53,004 bases of DNA from Streptosporangiaceae bacterium. GTDB lineage: Bacteria; Actinomycetota; Actinomycetes; Streptosporangiales; Streptosporangiaceae. The position numbers and the translations under genes were made by a program. The notes under the pieces are model-generated. The model searched no databases. It was not told the origin of the DNA and was given only the letters and a program-made list of their open reading frames with translations. How positions within the stretch are numbered: the stretch's first letter is position 1; each line of letters opens with the position of its first letter. This document shows, piece by piece, positions 27,606 through 36,750 of the stretch. The stretch lies in assembly GCA_030040155.1 (NCBI GenBank), contig JASHUG010000460.1:1-53004 (forward strand). The letters are read 5' to 3'.

Positions 27606-28802
27606 GTGACTGACCTGAGCCCGCAACCGGAACCCCTGCCGGTGCGCCAGCCGCTGCCGCAGCGCGGCGAGCCACTTGCGCAGCGTAGTGGGGAGCTCCC
27701 GCAGCGCGGCGGTCCATCATCCCCCGCCGGCGAGGCCCTTCCCCAGCGCGGCGCCCCCATGAGCCCGGCCGGCGAGGCCCTGCCGCAGCGCGGCGGTCCG
27801 GCATCCCCCACGGGCGAGGCCCTCCCGCAGCGCGGAGCGCCGCTCCCCCAACGCGGAACTCCGCTCCCGCAGCGCGGAACGCCGCTCCCCCAACGCGGAA
27901 CGCCGCTCCCGCAACGCGGCGAGCCACTGCCGCAGCGCGGCGGCGGCGCCGCAGACGGGGCATCCGAGCGCCAGGACAGCGCACCCCTGCCCCGGCGTAC
28001 CGGGCGGACCAGGCCAGCGGGCCGGCACCGCAGCCCGCACCGGCTGTCGGTCGCCTCCGATGCCCCGGCCTTGGTCATCGCCGTCCCAGGCGCGGCCGAG
28101 GCCGACACGGCCGGGGTCGGCGCCGAAGTCGCCGCGACCGCCTCGGCGTCCTGCCCGGGCGTCGACGTTCGGGTCGGCTACCTGGAGGGAACGACCGACC
28201 CCCTGTCGGACTGCCTGGACGGACCGGACGACTCAGAGCAGCCAGGCTGCGTGGTCGTTCCGCTGCTGCTGAGCCCGAATGTCCGCGTGGACCAGGCCAT
28301 CAGCAGTCTCACGGCGGACGCCGGGGAGCATGTCATCGTGGCCGCCCACCTCGCCCCTCACCCGCTGGTGGCCGAGGGCCTGCACGCCAGGCTGGCCGAG
28401 GCCGGGCTGGTCCGCCACGCCCGCTCGAGCGGCCTCAGCATCTCCACCGGCGGCCGCGGCATCGTCGTGCTGTCGGATGTCGGGGAAGAGGCGGCCAGCG
28501 CCGCGGCCGTGGCGGCCGTGCTGCTGGCCTCACGACTGTCGGTTCCGGTCATGCCGGCATCGCTCGGCGAGCCGGTGAGCATCGCCGACGCGGTAACCCG
28601 CCTGGACATGTCCGGCGCGGCCAGCCCGGCCCTCGCCCCGTGCCTGATCGGTCCCGAGGTCCCGGCGGACGTGCTGAAGAGCCTCAGCACGGCGCTCGGG
28701 GCGCCGATCGCTGCGCCGCTCGGCTCGCATCAGGCGGTCGGCCAACTCGTCGCGATCCGGTACGGCGCTGCCCTGGCCCGCATGAGCCTGGCGGCCGGCT
28801 GA
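27606..28802 (+). CDS. CbiX/sirohydrochlorin-chelatase-like protein with repetitive LPQRG N-terminus
   Basis: C-terminal region APALVIAVPGAAEADT...CVVVPLLLSPNVRVD...VAAHLAPHPLVAEGLHARLAEAGL; N-terminal tandem LPQRGxP units. Confidence 0.7.
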   Translation: MTDLSPQPEPLPVRQPLPQRGEPLAQRSGELPQRGGPSSPAGEALPQRGAPMSPAGEALPQRGGPASPTGEALPQRGAPLPQRGTPLPQRGTPLPQRGTPLPQRGEPLPQRGGGAADGASERQDSAPLPRRTGRTRPAGRHRSPHRLSVASDAPALVIAVPGAAEADTAGVGAEVAATASASCPGVDVRVGYLEGTTDPLSDCLDGPDDSEQPGCVVVPLLLSPNVRVDQAISSLTADAGEHVIVAAHLAPHPLVAEGLHARLAEAGLVRHARSSGLSISTGGRGIVVLSDVGEEAASAAAVAAVLLASRLSVPVMPASLGEPVSIADAVTRLDMSGAASPALAPCLIGPEVPADVLKSLSTALGAPIAAPLGSHQAVGQLVAIRYGAALARMSLAAG

Positions 28803-29047
28803 CCCAGCCGTTCCGGCCGCGGGCGAACCCGGACGAGACTGGCGGCTGAAGGGCTGTCGCGGGGACACCCCTCGTTCCCGGCCTGAAAAGATTGTCACCT
28901 CTTGGCTTTCCGTTGACACCCACGGGTCTGGTGCGCTGGGCTTCATCATGTGAACCGCGCACGCTGGTTCGCAATACGAACTTCAGTGCATCGCCGGACT
29001 CGTGCCCCAAACGAGCCGGCGACGCCTGCCCGAGAGAGGTGAACGGC

Positions 29048-29860
29048 TTGAGCGAGTGGAATGCCATGACCTACGCGGGTAAGGACACGATCCTGCGCGT
29101 GGTTCGCAACGATGCAGGCCAGATGTTCGAGCTCGCGGAACGGCCCACTGCGTGGGATGCGCCGACCGCCTGCGAGAACTGGCAGGTCAAGGACGTGATC
29201 GGCCACATCGTCGACACCACCGAGGGCTACTTCAAGGCCTTCGACATCGCCCGCAGTGGCGCCGAGGCGCCGGCCGCGTACGGCCTCGTGGGCATGCACG
29301 AGCGGGCGGGCCAGAGCGCCAAGTCGTTTGAGCTGTCGCAGGCGGAGATGATGGCACGGGCCCGCGCCGACCTCGACCAGATGATGGGACTCCTCGAGTC
29401 GCTCACCGAGGAGGAGTGGGGCGGGCTCATGGTCCCGCACTTCTACATGGGCCCGGTGCCCGCGTTCATCTACGCGGCCGGCCAGCTGATGGACTACGGC
29501 GTGCACACGTGGGACATCCGCCAGGGCAGCGGCCAGGCGCACGTGCTGTCAGCGGACACGGCGGACCTGCTCGTTCCGTTCATGTTCATCATCTGGCAGT
29601 CCACGATCAGGCCAGACGCGGACCTGTCGCCGTTCTCCATCGGCGTGCGGGTCAGCGGCCGTAACGGCGGCGACACCCGCGTCTCGATCGGCGAGCAGGG
29701 CATGACTTACGAGCCCGGCGACGTCTCCGACCTGCCCGCGGTGCTGGAGTTCGACCCCGGCAGCATGGTGCTGACCGCCTTCGGCCGGGTCAACGGCGGC
29801 ACGGCGAGCGGCGATCAGGCTCTGGCCAACCGCTTCCTCAACCTCTTCTACCGCATCTGA
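29048..29860 (+). CDS. DinB/mycothiol-dependent maleylpyruvate isomerase-like protein
   Basis: MTYAGKDTILRVVRNDAGQMFELAERPTAWDAPTACENWQVKDVIGHIVDTTEGYFKAFD; TTG 29048 has the better RBS, ATG at 29066 is the alternative. Confidence 0.75.
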   Translation: MSEWNAMTYAGKDTILRVVRNDAGQMFELAERPTAWDAPTACENWQVKDVIGHIVDTTEGYFKAFDIARSGAEAPAAYGLVGMHERAGQSAKSFELSQAEMMARARADLDQMMGLLESLTEEEWGGLMVPHFYMGPVPAFIYAAGQLMDYGVHTWDIRQGSGQAHVLSADTADLLVPFMFIIWQSTIRPDADLSPFSIGVRVSGRNGGDTRVSIGEQGMTYEPGDVSDLPAVLEFDPGSMVLTAFGRVNGGTASGDQALANRFLNLFYRI

Positions 29861-29990
29861 CTCGCCTGGGATCCTTGCGGTTTGGCGGGAACGAGGGGGC
29901 TCCCACCGGCAAGTGGAGCGCCGCCAAGCCGTGAGGAGGCCGGCGCAAACCCCCGGCGGCTTAGCGGCCCCGCGGCTAGCGCTCCCGCGG

Positions 29991-30776
29991 CTAGCCCTCC
30001 GGCGGGACATAGCGGACGGACTCGTCGGTCTGCCGGTAGATACTCTCGCCGACCGGGCTGCGCATCTCCTCGGCCAGGTGGCCCAGCAGTCCTGCCGTCC
30101 TGGCCAGCAACGCAAAGCCGCGCAGGAGGTCGGGCGGGAAGCCCAGGTCGGCAAGGGCCGCCCCGCACACCCCGGCGCCGTTGAGCGGGAGGGTGCGGCC
30201 AAGGATCGGCGGGTGCACCCGGCCGATGGCGGCGAACAGCTGCAGGTGCGGCCCGAGCAGCCCGGCGTCGGTCGCGATCCGGAACATCACCGGCGTCCGC
30301 GGATCGCCGTGCTTGTGGATCGGGTGGCCCAGTCCCGGTACCAGCCGGCCCGCGGCCTTCTGGGCAGTGATCGCGCGGGCCGCCAGCTCGTCCCAGTCCG
30401 CCTCGTCAGTCGGCAGCGGTCCCTCGTGGGCGGCGAGCGCGGCGGCGAGGAACTTGCCGCAGTCCTCGGTGACCCCCAGGTAGCGCGAACCGCCGCCCAG
30501 CAGGCCGGCGGCGAGCGCTCCCTGCAGAGATTCTGGCGCTCCGGTCAGCGTGAGCCTGGCTGCGATGGCGGACGGGGTGAAGCCGTGGTCCGCCAGCGCC
30601 ACGAGCACCGCCTCGAACACCGACAGCTCTGCCGCCGACGGACGCCGCAGCGCCGCCAGCCAGAAGGCGAGCTCGCCGAAGCTGACCTTGCCCATCATCT
30701 CGCTGGCCAGGTCGTGCCCGAGCAGGGTGATCGACTCGGCGTCGGAGGTCCCGATGGACGTGGGGTACTCGGTCAC
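29991..30776 (-). CDS. Citrate-synthase-fold protein, citryl-CoA lyase-like
   Basis: GLGHPIHKHGDPRTPVM and LPLNGAGVCGAALADLGFPPDLLRGFALLARTAGLLGHLAEE. Confidence 0.82.
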   Translation of the reverse strand: MTEYPTSIGTSDAESITLLGHDLASEMMGKVSFGELAFWLAALRRPSAAELSVFEAVLVALADHGFTPSAIAARLTLTGAPESLQGALAAGLLGGGSRYLGVTEDCGKFLAAALAAHEGPLPTDEADWDELAARAITAQKAAGRLVPGLGHPIHKHGDPRTPVMFRIATDAGLLGPHLQLFAAIGRVHPPILGRTLPLNGAGVCGAALADLGFPPDLLRGFALLARTAGLLGHLAEEMRSPVGESIYRQTDESVRYVPPEG

Positions 30777-32362
30777 TTCTCTCCTCCTGGTGTGCGCGCA
30801 AGTCCGTCCGCATCCGCGTCATACTCGCCCGCCGGGTGGCCGGTCGGCAGCCGGTGCTTGGCCACCCTGGCCGTGGGTGTTCTCGGCAGCTCGGTGACCT
30901 GTTCCCAGTACCGGGGAACCTTGAAGGCGGCAAGGCGCCCCGCCGCGTAGGCCCGTAGCTCGGGGAAGCTGAGCTCGTGCCCAGGCGATGCGACCAGGAA
31001 GGCTTTCACCTCTTCCTCTGACAACTCGGACGGCACCCCGACGACGGCGCACTCGAGCACCGCCGGATGGGCCTCCAGGACCTCCTCCACCTCCAGTGGA
31101 GAGAGATTTTCGCCCCGTCGCCTGATGACCTCCTTGACCCTGGCGACAAAGGTGTAGGTGCCGTCGGGGTTGGCGGTGACAAGGTCGCCGGTTCGCAGCC
31201 AGCCATCCGACATGACCTGGGCGGTCTCCTCGGGCATGCCCCAGTAGCCGGGCGTCAGGACGGGGTTGCGCAACTGCAGCTCGCCGCTGGCTCCTGCGCC
31301 AAGAACCGTCCCATTCTCACTTGCGATCCTCGCCTCGTTGATCTCGCCCAGGTACGGGTGCTGGCGGACCGAGCCCAGGGTGCCGTACGGCCGCGTGCCG
31401 CGGGCCCAGATCAGCCCGTACGGCGACTCAGAAAGCGCATACCCGACGACGATTCGCAGCCCGAACCGCTGCTCTATCTCCAGCTGCCGGTCGCGCTCGG
31501 GCGCCGGCCCGGTATAACACAGCCGCAGCGGGGTCTGGGCATCATCGGGCCGCTCGGGCTGGCGCATGAGGATCTCGAGCATCGCCCCGATCGCGTTGAA
31601 TTCGGTCGCACCGTGGCGCCGCGCGGCGTCGAGGAAGCCGCTGGCCGAGAATCGCTCCACGAGCACCAGCCCGGCGCCGCTGGCCAGCGAGCCCATGACC
31701 GAGTAGGCGGGTGCGTTGACGTGGAACAAGGGCAGGGTGGTCATGAGCCGGTCGTGAGCCGTTAGCTCCATCCAGAACGGAAAGCCCTCTCCCGCCATCG
31801 CGTAGGCCAGGTGCGTCTGCATGACCAGCTTGGACCGGCCGGTCGTGCCCGAGGTCGGGATCAGCACGGCCAGGTCGTCGGGAGACGGCTGGTCGGGAAG
31901 CCTGGCCGGCCCGGCCGCCGCCGCCATCGCGGCCTGGTCGGCCCAGTCGCGCGGCACGAGCGTGGCGATGTCGAGTGCCTTGTCCGGCCCTTGCGGCGCA
32001 GCGCCGTCCCTTGAAGCCGCCAGCCCCGGGCCGGTGATGATCACCCGCGGCTGGATCTGGCCGATCAGGCCAGCCAGTTCGGCGGGCGAGCTGCGCGGGT
32101 TCACCGCGACCGTGATCGCGCCCAGCGCGGCCGACGCCAGCCAGCACAGCAGGTAGGGCACGGTCGTGCTCGCGGTCATCATGACCAGGTCGCCGACTCC
32201 TACCCCCGCGTCATCCAGGGCCTGCGCGGTCAGGGCCGCCGCCGCGACGGCGCCCTCGAACGTCAGCGAGCCGTCGTCGCTGCGCACCCAGATCCCGGCC
32301 GGGTTCCGGTCGGCCGCGTTCACCAGCAGCCGCGGGATCGTCCTGGAGTAGCCATCGAGCAT
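30773..32362 (-). CDS. AMP-forming acyl-CoA synthetase/ligase
   Basis: LIPTSGTTGRSKLVMQTH, GWLRTGDLVTANPDGTYTFVARVKEVIRRRGENLSPLEVEE, PRTPTARVAKHRL; start at MLDGYSRTIPR. Confidence 0.92.
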   Translation of the reverse strand: MLDGYSRTIPRLLVNAADRNPAGIWVRSDDGSLTFEGAVAAAALTAQALDDAGVGVGDLVMMTASTTVPYLLCWLASAALGAITVAVNPRSSPAELAGLIGQIQPRVIITGPGLAASRDGAAPQGPDKALDIATLVPRDWADQAAMAAAAGPARLPDQPSPDDLAVLIPTSGTTGRSKLVMQTHLAYAMAGEGFPFWMELTAHDRLMTTLPLFHVNAPAYSVMGSLASGAGLVLVERFSASGFLDAARRHGATEFNAIGAMLEILMRQPERPDDAQTPLRLCYTGPAPERDRQLEIEQRFGLRIVVGYALSESPYGLIWARGTRPYGTLGSVRQHPYLGEINEARIASENGTVLGAGASGELQLRNPVLTPGYWGMPEETAQVMSDGWLRTGDLVTANPDGTYTFVARVKEVIRRRGENLSPLEVEEVLEAHPAVLECAVVGVPSELSEEEVKAFLVASPGHELSFPELRAYAAGRLAAFKVPRYWEQVTELPRTPTARVAKHRLPTGHPAGEYDADADGLARTPGGEK

Positions 32363-32859
32363 CACGCGACGCCTCCGATCCTGGTCAGGGTCGTCGTCAT
32401 CGAGTAGTCCTTCTCGGGCCCGCGAGCGCGCCAGTGCTCGGTCAGGCTGTCCGCACCGAGCACGCGGACCGTCACCAGGTAGTGATCGGCACCACACGGG
32501 TGCTCCGCCTCCCAGCACCCGGACCTCAGGTCCAGCAGGTAGAACGGCCTGCCGTCGGCGAATAGCACCTCCGCCGTCCCGTCGGGTCTCGGCCGGTACA
32601 GCAAGCTGCGGCTGGCCGGGCCCCGATGCCTGCCGAAGCACAGCTCACCCCGCTCGTGGTAGGCAAGCATGGCGTTGGCGGCGAGGCCAGTGTGAGGATG
32701 GGCGCCCTCGGAGGTGAAGGTGGCCAGACCAAGGAACGAGCCAGGCTGGCCTGACCGGTGGTCCGTTAGCTCGCGCGCGGCCCACCAGCTGCCGCGCAGG
32801 TAGTCCTGCGTAGTGCCGGTGAACCGCCAGCCTGGCCGGGTCGTCGTCACCCAACGCAC
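32362..32859 (-). CDS. DUF6314-like protein
   Basis: VRWVTTTRPGWRFTGTTQDYLRGSWWAARELTDHRSGQPGSFLGLATFTSEG...GPASRSLLYRPRPDGTAEVLFADGRPFYLLDLRSGCWEAEHPCGADHY; trimmed from ORF 32362..33615; start uncertain (32850 or 32859). Confidence 0.65.
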   Translation of the reverse strand: MRWVTTTRPGWRFTGTTQDYLRGSWWAARELTDHRSGQPGSFLGLATFTSEGAHPHTGLAANAMLAYHERGELCFGRHRGPASRSLLYRPRPDGTAEVLFADGRPFYLLDLRSGCWEAEHPCGADHYLVTVRVLGADSLTEHWRARGPEKDYSMTTTLTRIGGVA

Positions 32860-32967
32860 GTTACCTTGCGGTACCTGGAGCAGGGCAGGACGGCTCTCGC
32901 GCTCGTGATAACGTCCGTGATCTCCGGCCGCAGCCCTCCGCGGCCCGCCCCGAGGAGCCAGTCCTGC

Positions 32968-33600
32968 ATGTCCGCGTCCATCCTGCTCCAGCGTCCCCGC
33001 GCGCTCGTTCTTGCCGACCTCGTCGCCGGCGGCCGCAGCCGCCTCGAGCGGGTTGCCTGGGACGTCGCGCTCGTGGTCGGGGCCGCTGCCTTCGTGGGCG
33101 CGCTGGCCCAGATCTCGATCAAGCTGTCGTTCACGCCGGTGCCGATCACCGGGCAGACGCTGGGCGTGCTGCTGGCCGGAACCGCGCTGGGCTGGCGCCG
33201 GGCCGCGGCCTCGATGGCCCTCTACGCGCTGGCTGGAATCGCAGGGCTGCCGTGGTTCGCCGGGGCCACGCATGGCTATGTGGGCGCGTCGTTCGGGTAC
33301 ATCGTCGGCTTCTTCTTCGCCGCCGCCCTCTGCGGCTACCTGGCTGAGCGCGGCAACGACCGGTCCGTGCTCCGCTCGGTACCCGCCATGATCGCAGGCG
33401 AGATCGTGATCTACCTGTTCGGCGTGACCTGGCTGGCGGTTGACCTGCGTCTGGGCGCCAGCGCTGCGCTGCACGACGGCTTCACGCCGTTCATCATCGG
33501 CGACTCGATCAAGGCCGCGACCGCGGCCGGGCTGCTGCCGATCGCGTGGAAGCTGGCCGGTCGCCGTCCAGGTCGTCCCGACGCGCCGGCGGCTCGCTAG
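32968..33600 (+). CDS. bioY: Biotin transporter BioY
   Basis: ISIKLSFTPVPITGQTLGVLLAGTALGWRRAAASMALYALAGIAGLPWFAG ... GASFGYIVGFFFAAALCGYLAE. Confidence 0.92.
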   Translation: MSASILLQRPRALVLADLVAGGRSRLERVAWDVALVVGAAAFVGALAQISIKLSFTPVPITGQTLGVLLAGTALGWRRAAASMALYALAGIAGLPWFAGATHGYVGASFGYIVGFFFAAALCGYLAERGNDRSVLRSVPAMIAGEIVIYLFGVTWLAVDLRLGASAALHDGFTPFIIGDSIKAATAAGLLPIAWKLAGRRPGRPDAPAAR

Positions 33601-34258
33601 CCAAACTGCCGGCACCGAGGCCGACGCCGACGCCGGCCGGGTCGGTCGCGCTTACGGGCGGCAGCCCTTTGGCGAGGACGTACATGAGGTCCTCGAAGAC
33701 GTCGTCGGGCACGCGACCGCCGGCCGTCCACTCGGCCCACCGCATGCCGACGAAGTGCCCGAGTCCCGTGTAGATGTAAGCGATCACCTCAGGGTCGTAT
33801 CTGGGGTCGACCTCGCCCGCCAGCTGGGCCACGCGCACGCCGCGCGCGTATCCGCGGGCCAGCCGCTCGTAGTAGGCACGGAATTCGCCGGGCGCAAGGA
33901 ACTCGGCCTCACGGATGATCCGGAAGATCCACGGGCGCTGGGACATCATGTCGAAGTACGCACGGAAGGCCGCGCGCTCCCTGGCCCGCTGGTGGTCGGC
34001 CGCGGTCTGCAACGCGGCCGCCATGGCTGCCCTGGTATCGGAGCCGATACGCCGGATCACGGCGGTGAAGATCTCAGCCTTCGACGCGAAGTGCGCGTAG
34101 AAACTCCCCGTGGCAATACCTGCCGCGGCGCAGATGTCGGCCACCGAGGTGCGGCGGTAGCTGCGCTCGCCGAACAAGTGCTCGGCCGCTGCCAGCAGCC
34201 GCTCCGCAGGCGGCTCCGTCGATGCCGCCGCCGGCCTCCGGCCGAGGGTGCTTGCCAC
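33509..34258 (-). CDS. TetR family regulator
   Basis: PPAERLLAAAEHLFGERSYRRTSVADICAAAGIATGSFYAHFASKAEIFTAVIRRI. Confidence 0.9.
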   Translation of the reverse strand: MASTLGRRPAAASTEPPAERLLAAAEHLFGERSYRRTSVADICAAAGIATGSFYAHFASKAEIFTAVIRRIGSDTRAAMAAALQTAADHQRARERAAFRAYFDMMSQRPWIFRIIREAEFLAPGEFRAYYERLARGYARGVRVAQLAGEVDPRYDPEVIAYIYTGLGHFVGMRWAEWTAGGRVPDDVFEDLMYVLAKGLPPVSATDPAGVGVGLGAGSLASEPPARRDDLDGDRPASTRSAAARPRSRP

Positions 34259-34294
34259 GCTTGACCTCTGCTCACGACGCTCGTCACGCCCGGC

Positions 34295-34326
34295 TCGGCC
34301 GCCCGCGGGACCCCGCGGGCGGCCGA
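34295..34326 (-). terminator. Terminator hairpin TCGGCCGCCCGCGGG-AC-CCCGCGGGCGGCCGA downstream of the Liv operon
   Basis: 15-bp perfect inverted repeat starting 18 bp after the substrate-binding gene stop. Confidence 0.8.
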
Positions 34327-34344
34327 CCCGCTGACGCCGTCAGG

Positions 34345-35670
34345 CTACGGTATGCCGCTGGTGGGAGCGGCCGGCTGCGCCGTCGTATACGTCGTGACCG
34401 CGCCGGTTGGTGTGTTGTCGGTGACCTGCGTCGGACCGAGCGGGACGAGCACGCCCTTCTCGATCTCGGCGATGTAGGCGCCGGTGATGCCGTCATGGTC
34501 GGTAGCCGAATACGCGTACGGCGCGACGGAGACACCCTGCGGCAAGCCCGAGTTCACCGCGTTGACCAGGTCCTGCCTGGTCGGATTGCGGCCTGCCTTG
34601 AACATCGCCTGCACGAACGTGTAGGCGGCAGCCATCCCGTACAGCACGTTGCCATCCATGGGCAGCTTCGGGATGTACTCGTTGTGAATCTTCGTGAACA
34701 GCGAGATCCAGCTGTTCGTCGTGTCGCCAAGCGAGGGCAGGTAGCTGTCGGTGATCATGCCCTGGATCAGGGAGTCCCCGAAACTGCCGCTCTTCTTCGC
34801 GTACGCGTTGAGCAAACCAGAAATGGTGATCGGATCGGAGCCGACGCTGCTGCTGACCAGCTGCGGGCTGTAGCTGAGGCTGAGCTCGGACAGCCGCAGG
34901 AGCGCCATGAAAGCCGGCACTGCGAACGCGATGACGACCTGGGCCCTTGATGCCTTGAGCGCCGCCGTCAGGGTGCCGACCTCGGCGGCCGGGTTGGCGG
35001 CGTTTACGTTGTAGGGCTCCTTCGCCACGACCTGCGAGGCGGGAATCTCGTAGCCGAGGCCCTTGATGCCGTCAAGCCCGAACTCGTCGTCCTGGTAGAA
35101 GTAGGCAATCCTCTCGCCCTTGAAATGCGCGGCGACGTAGCTGCCGAGTATTTTGCCTTCCCTGATGTAGTTGATCTGCCAGCCGAACGTCTCCGGCCAT
35201 GTAGACGGCGCGTTCCAGCATGCGCAACCGGAAGCGACGAACAGGTCGGGGACCTTCTCGGCATTGATGAACGGGGCCACGGCCAGATGGGTGGGGGTGC
35301 CGAGCCCGTTGAAGATGGCGAAGACGTGGTCCTGGAGGATCAGCTGCCTGACGACCGTCGTGGTGATCGAGGAGTTGTACTGGTCGTTGAGGTACTTGTA
35401 GATGATCTTCCGGCCATACACCCCGCCGTGCGCGTTCACGTACTGGAAGTAGGCGTTGGATGCTGGCGCGATCTCGTCGTAGCCCGGTGCCGCGATACCC
35501 GTGAGCGGCTGATGGCTGCCGATGAGGATCGTCGTGGCGGTGATGCCGGGCGCGGAAGCCTGCAGCTTGCCTGACGATGATGGTGTGCTGCTGCCGCAGG
35601 CGGCCAGCATCATGCTGAGCGTCGCCAGGGCGGCTACGGGCGCGAGGCCTAGTTTGCGGTATCTGGCCAT
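34345..35670 (-). CDS. Branched-chain amino acid type ABC substrate-binding lipoprotein
   Basis: Lipobox MMLAACGSS; ITATTILIGSHQPLTGIAAPGYDEIAPASNAYFQYVNAHGGVYGRKIIYKY. Confidence 0.92.
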   Translation of the reverse strand: MARYRKLGLAPVAALATLSMMLAACGSSTPSSSGKLQASAPGITATTILIGSHQPLTGIAAPGYDEIAPASNAYFQYVNAHGGVYGRKIIYKYLNDQYNSSITTTVVRQLILQDHVFAIFNGLGTPTHLAVAPFINAEKVPDLFVASGCACWNAPSTWPETFGWQINYIREGKILGSYVAAHFKGERIAYFYQDDEFGLDGIKGLGYEIPASQVVAKEPYNVNAANPAAEVGTLTAALKASRAQVVIAFAVPAFMALLRLSELSLSYSPQLVSSSVGSDPITISGLLNAYAKKSGSFGDSLIQGMITDSYLPSLGDTTNSWISLFTKIHNEYIPKLPMDGNVLYGMAAAYTFVQAMFKAGRNPTRQDLVNAVNSGLPQGVSVAPYAYSATDHDGITGAYIAEIEKGVLVPLGPTQVTDNTPTGAVTTYTTAQPAAPTSGIP

Positions 35671-36746
35671 CTAGTTCCTTCCTTATCCACTCCTTCTTGG
35701 CGGGCGTCTGTGGTGGAGCCTTCTTCCAGCCGGCGGGCCAGGCGTCTGCCGATCGCGCTGACCGGTCCGGTCGCCGCCGGCGCCACCGGACCCAGCAGTC
35801 GGCGAACGCCGCCCTGGATGCCGGCCGGGAAGACGAGCATCACGATGATGAGCACCAGGCCGTAACCCGCGATGGGCACGCTTGCGCTGGCTGAGGAGAA
35901 CCCGTGGCTGGCGGCAAAGTCGGTCAGGAACGGCGGGACGAGAACCAGGATGATCCCGCCCCAGACCGCCCCGGCCAGGCTGCCGAGGCCGCCGAGGACC
36001 ACCGCGGTGAGCAGCTGGATGGACAGCGCCAGGGTGAACGCCCCTGGTGTGACGTTCAGCATGGTCATGGCCAGCAGGGAACCCGCCACGCCGGCGCACG
36101 CCGCGCTCAGCATGAAGGCCAGCACGCGCAGCCTGGCGACGTTCAGGCCCGCGAGCGCCGCCGCGGTCTCGTTGTCCCGTAGCGCGCGCCAGCTCCGGCC
36201 GATCCTGCTGCGGAGCAGGTTGGCCAGCAGCACCATGACGATCACCAGGCAGATGCAGCACACCCATCCCTGCCACTCGGTCAGCTGGAACGAGGCACCA
36301 AGGAAGCCGGGCGTGTTGACGGTGAAGTCCAGGCCCTGATCCCCGCCGAAGACGCCCTGCCATTGGTAGGCCACGGCAGGCAGCGCCACCGCGAGCATCA
36401 GCGTTGCGCCAGCCAGGTACGGCCCGCGCAGTCGCGCGGCGGCGACGCCCATGACCCCGCCGGCGAGCCCTGCCACCACGGCGCTGGCCACGATCGCCAG
36501 CGCCAGCGGCCAGTTCAGGTGCAGGACCAGCAAGGCCGTGGCGTAGCCGCCGACGAACATGAAGGCGCCATGGCCGATGGAAAGCTGGCCGCTGACCCCG
36601 ATCAGCACCGTCAGCCCGGCGACCGCGACCACCGTGGCCGCTACCTGGGCCATCTGGTACTGGCGGTAGGCATCCAGCTTGCTGCAGAGCACGAGCAGTA
36701 CGACGCATGCGATGATGCCGAGCCCGGCGTTCCTGGCTAGTGTCAT
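35649..36746 (-). CDS. LivM-type ABC permease
   Basis: VLIGVSGQLSIGHGAFMFVGGYATALLVLHLNWP ... QLLTAVVLGGLGSLAGAVWGGIILV. Confidence 0.92.
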   Translation of the reverse strand: MTLARNAGLGIIACVVLLVLCSKLDAYRQYQMAQVAATVVAVAGLTVLIGVSGQLSIGHGAFMFVGGYATALLVLHLNWPLALAIVASAVVAGLAGGVMGVAAARLRGPYLAGATLMLAVALPAVAYQWQGVFGGDQGLDFTVNTPGFLGASFQLTEWQGWVCCICLVIVMVLLANLLRSRIGRSWRALRDNETAAALAGLNVARLRVLAFMLSAACAGVAGSLLAMTMLNVTPGAFTLALSIQLLTAVVLGGLGSLAGAVWGGIILVLVPPFLTDFAASHGFSSASASVPIAGYGLVLIIVMLVFPAGIQGGVRRLLGPVAPAATGPVSAIGRRLARRLEEGSTTDARQEGVDKEGTRWPDTAN

Positions 36747-36750
36747 CGGG

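Noticed and set aside
32363-32641. N-terminal extension of the acyl-CoA synthetase ORF
   Set aside because: Overlaps the DUF6314-like gene in another frame; MLDGYSRTIPR start overlaps that gene's stop as expected for coupling
32860-33615. N-terminal 250 aa of ORF 32362..33615
   Set aside because: Antisense to bioY; only the C-terminal about 165 aa has protein-like (DUF6314-like) composition
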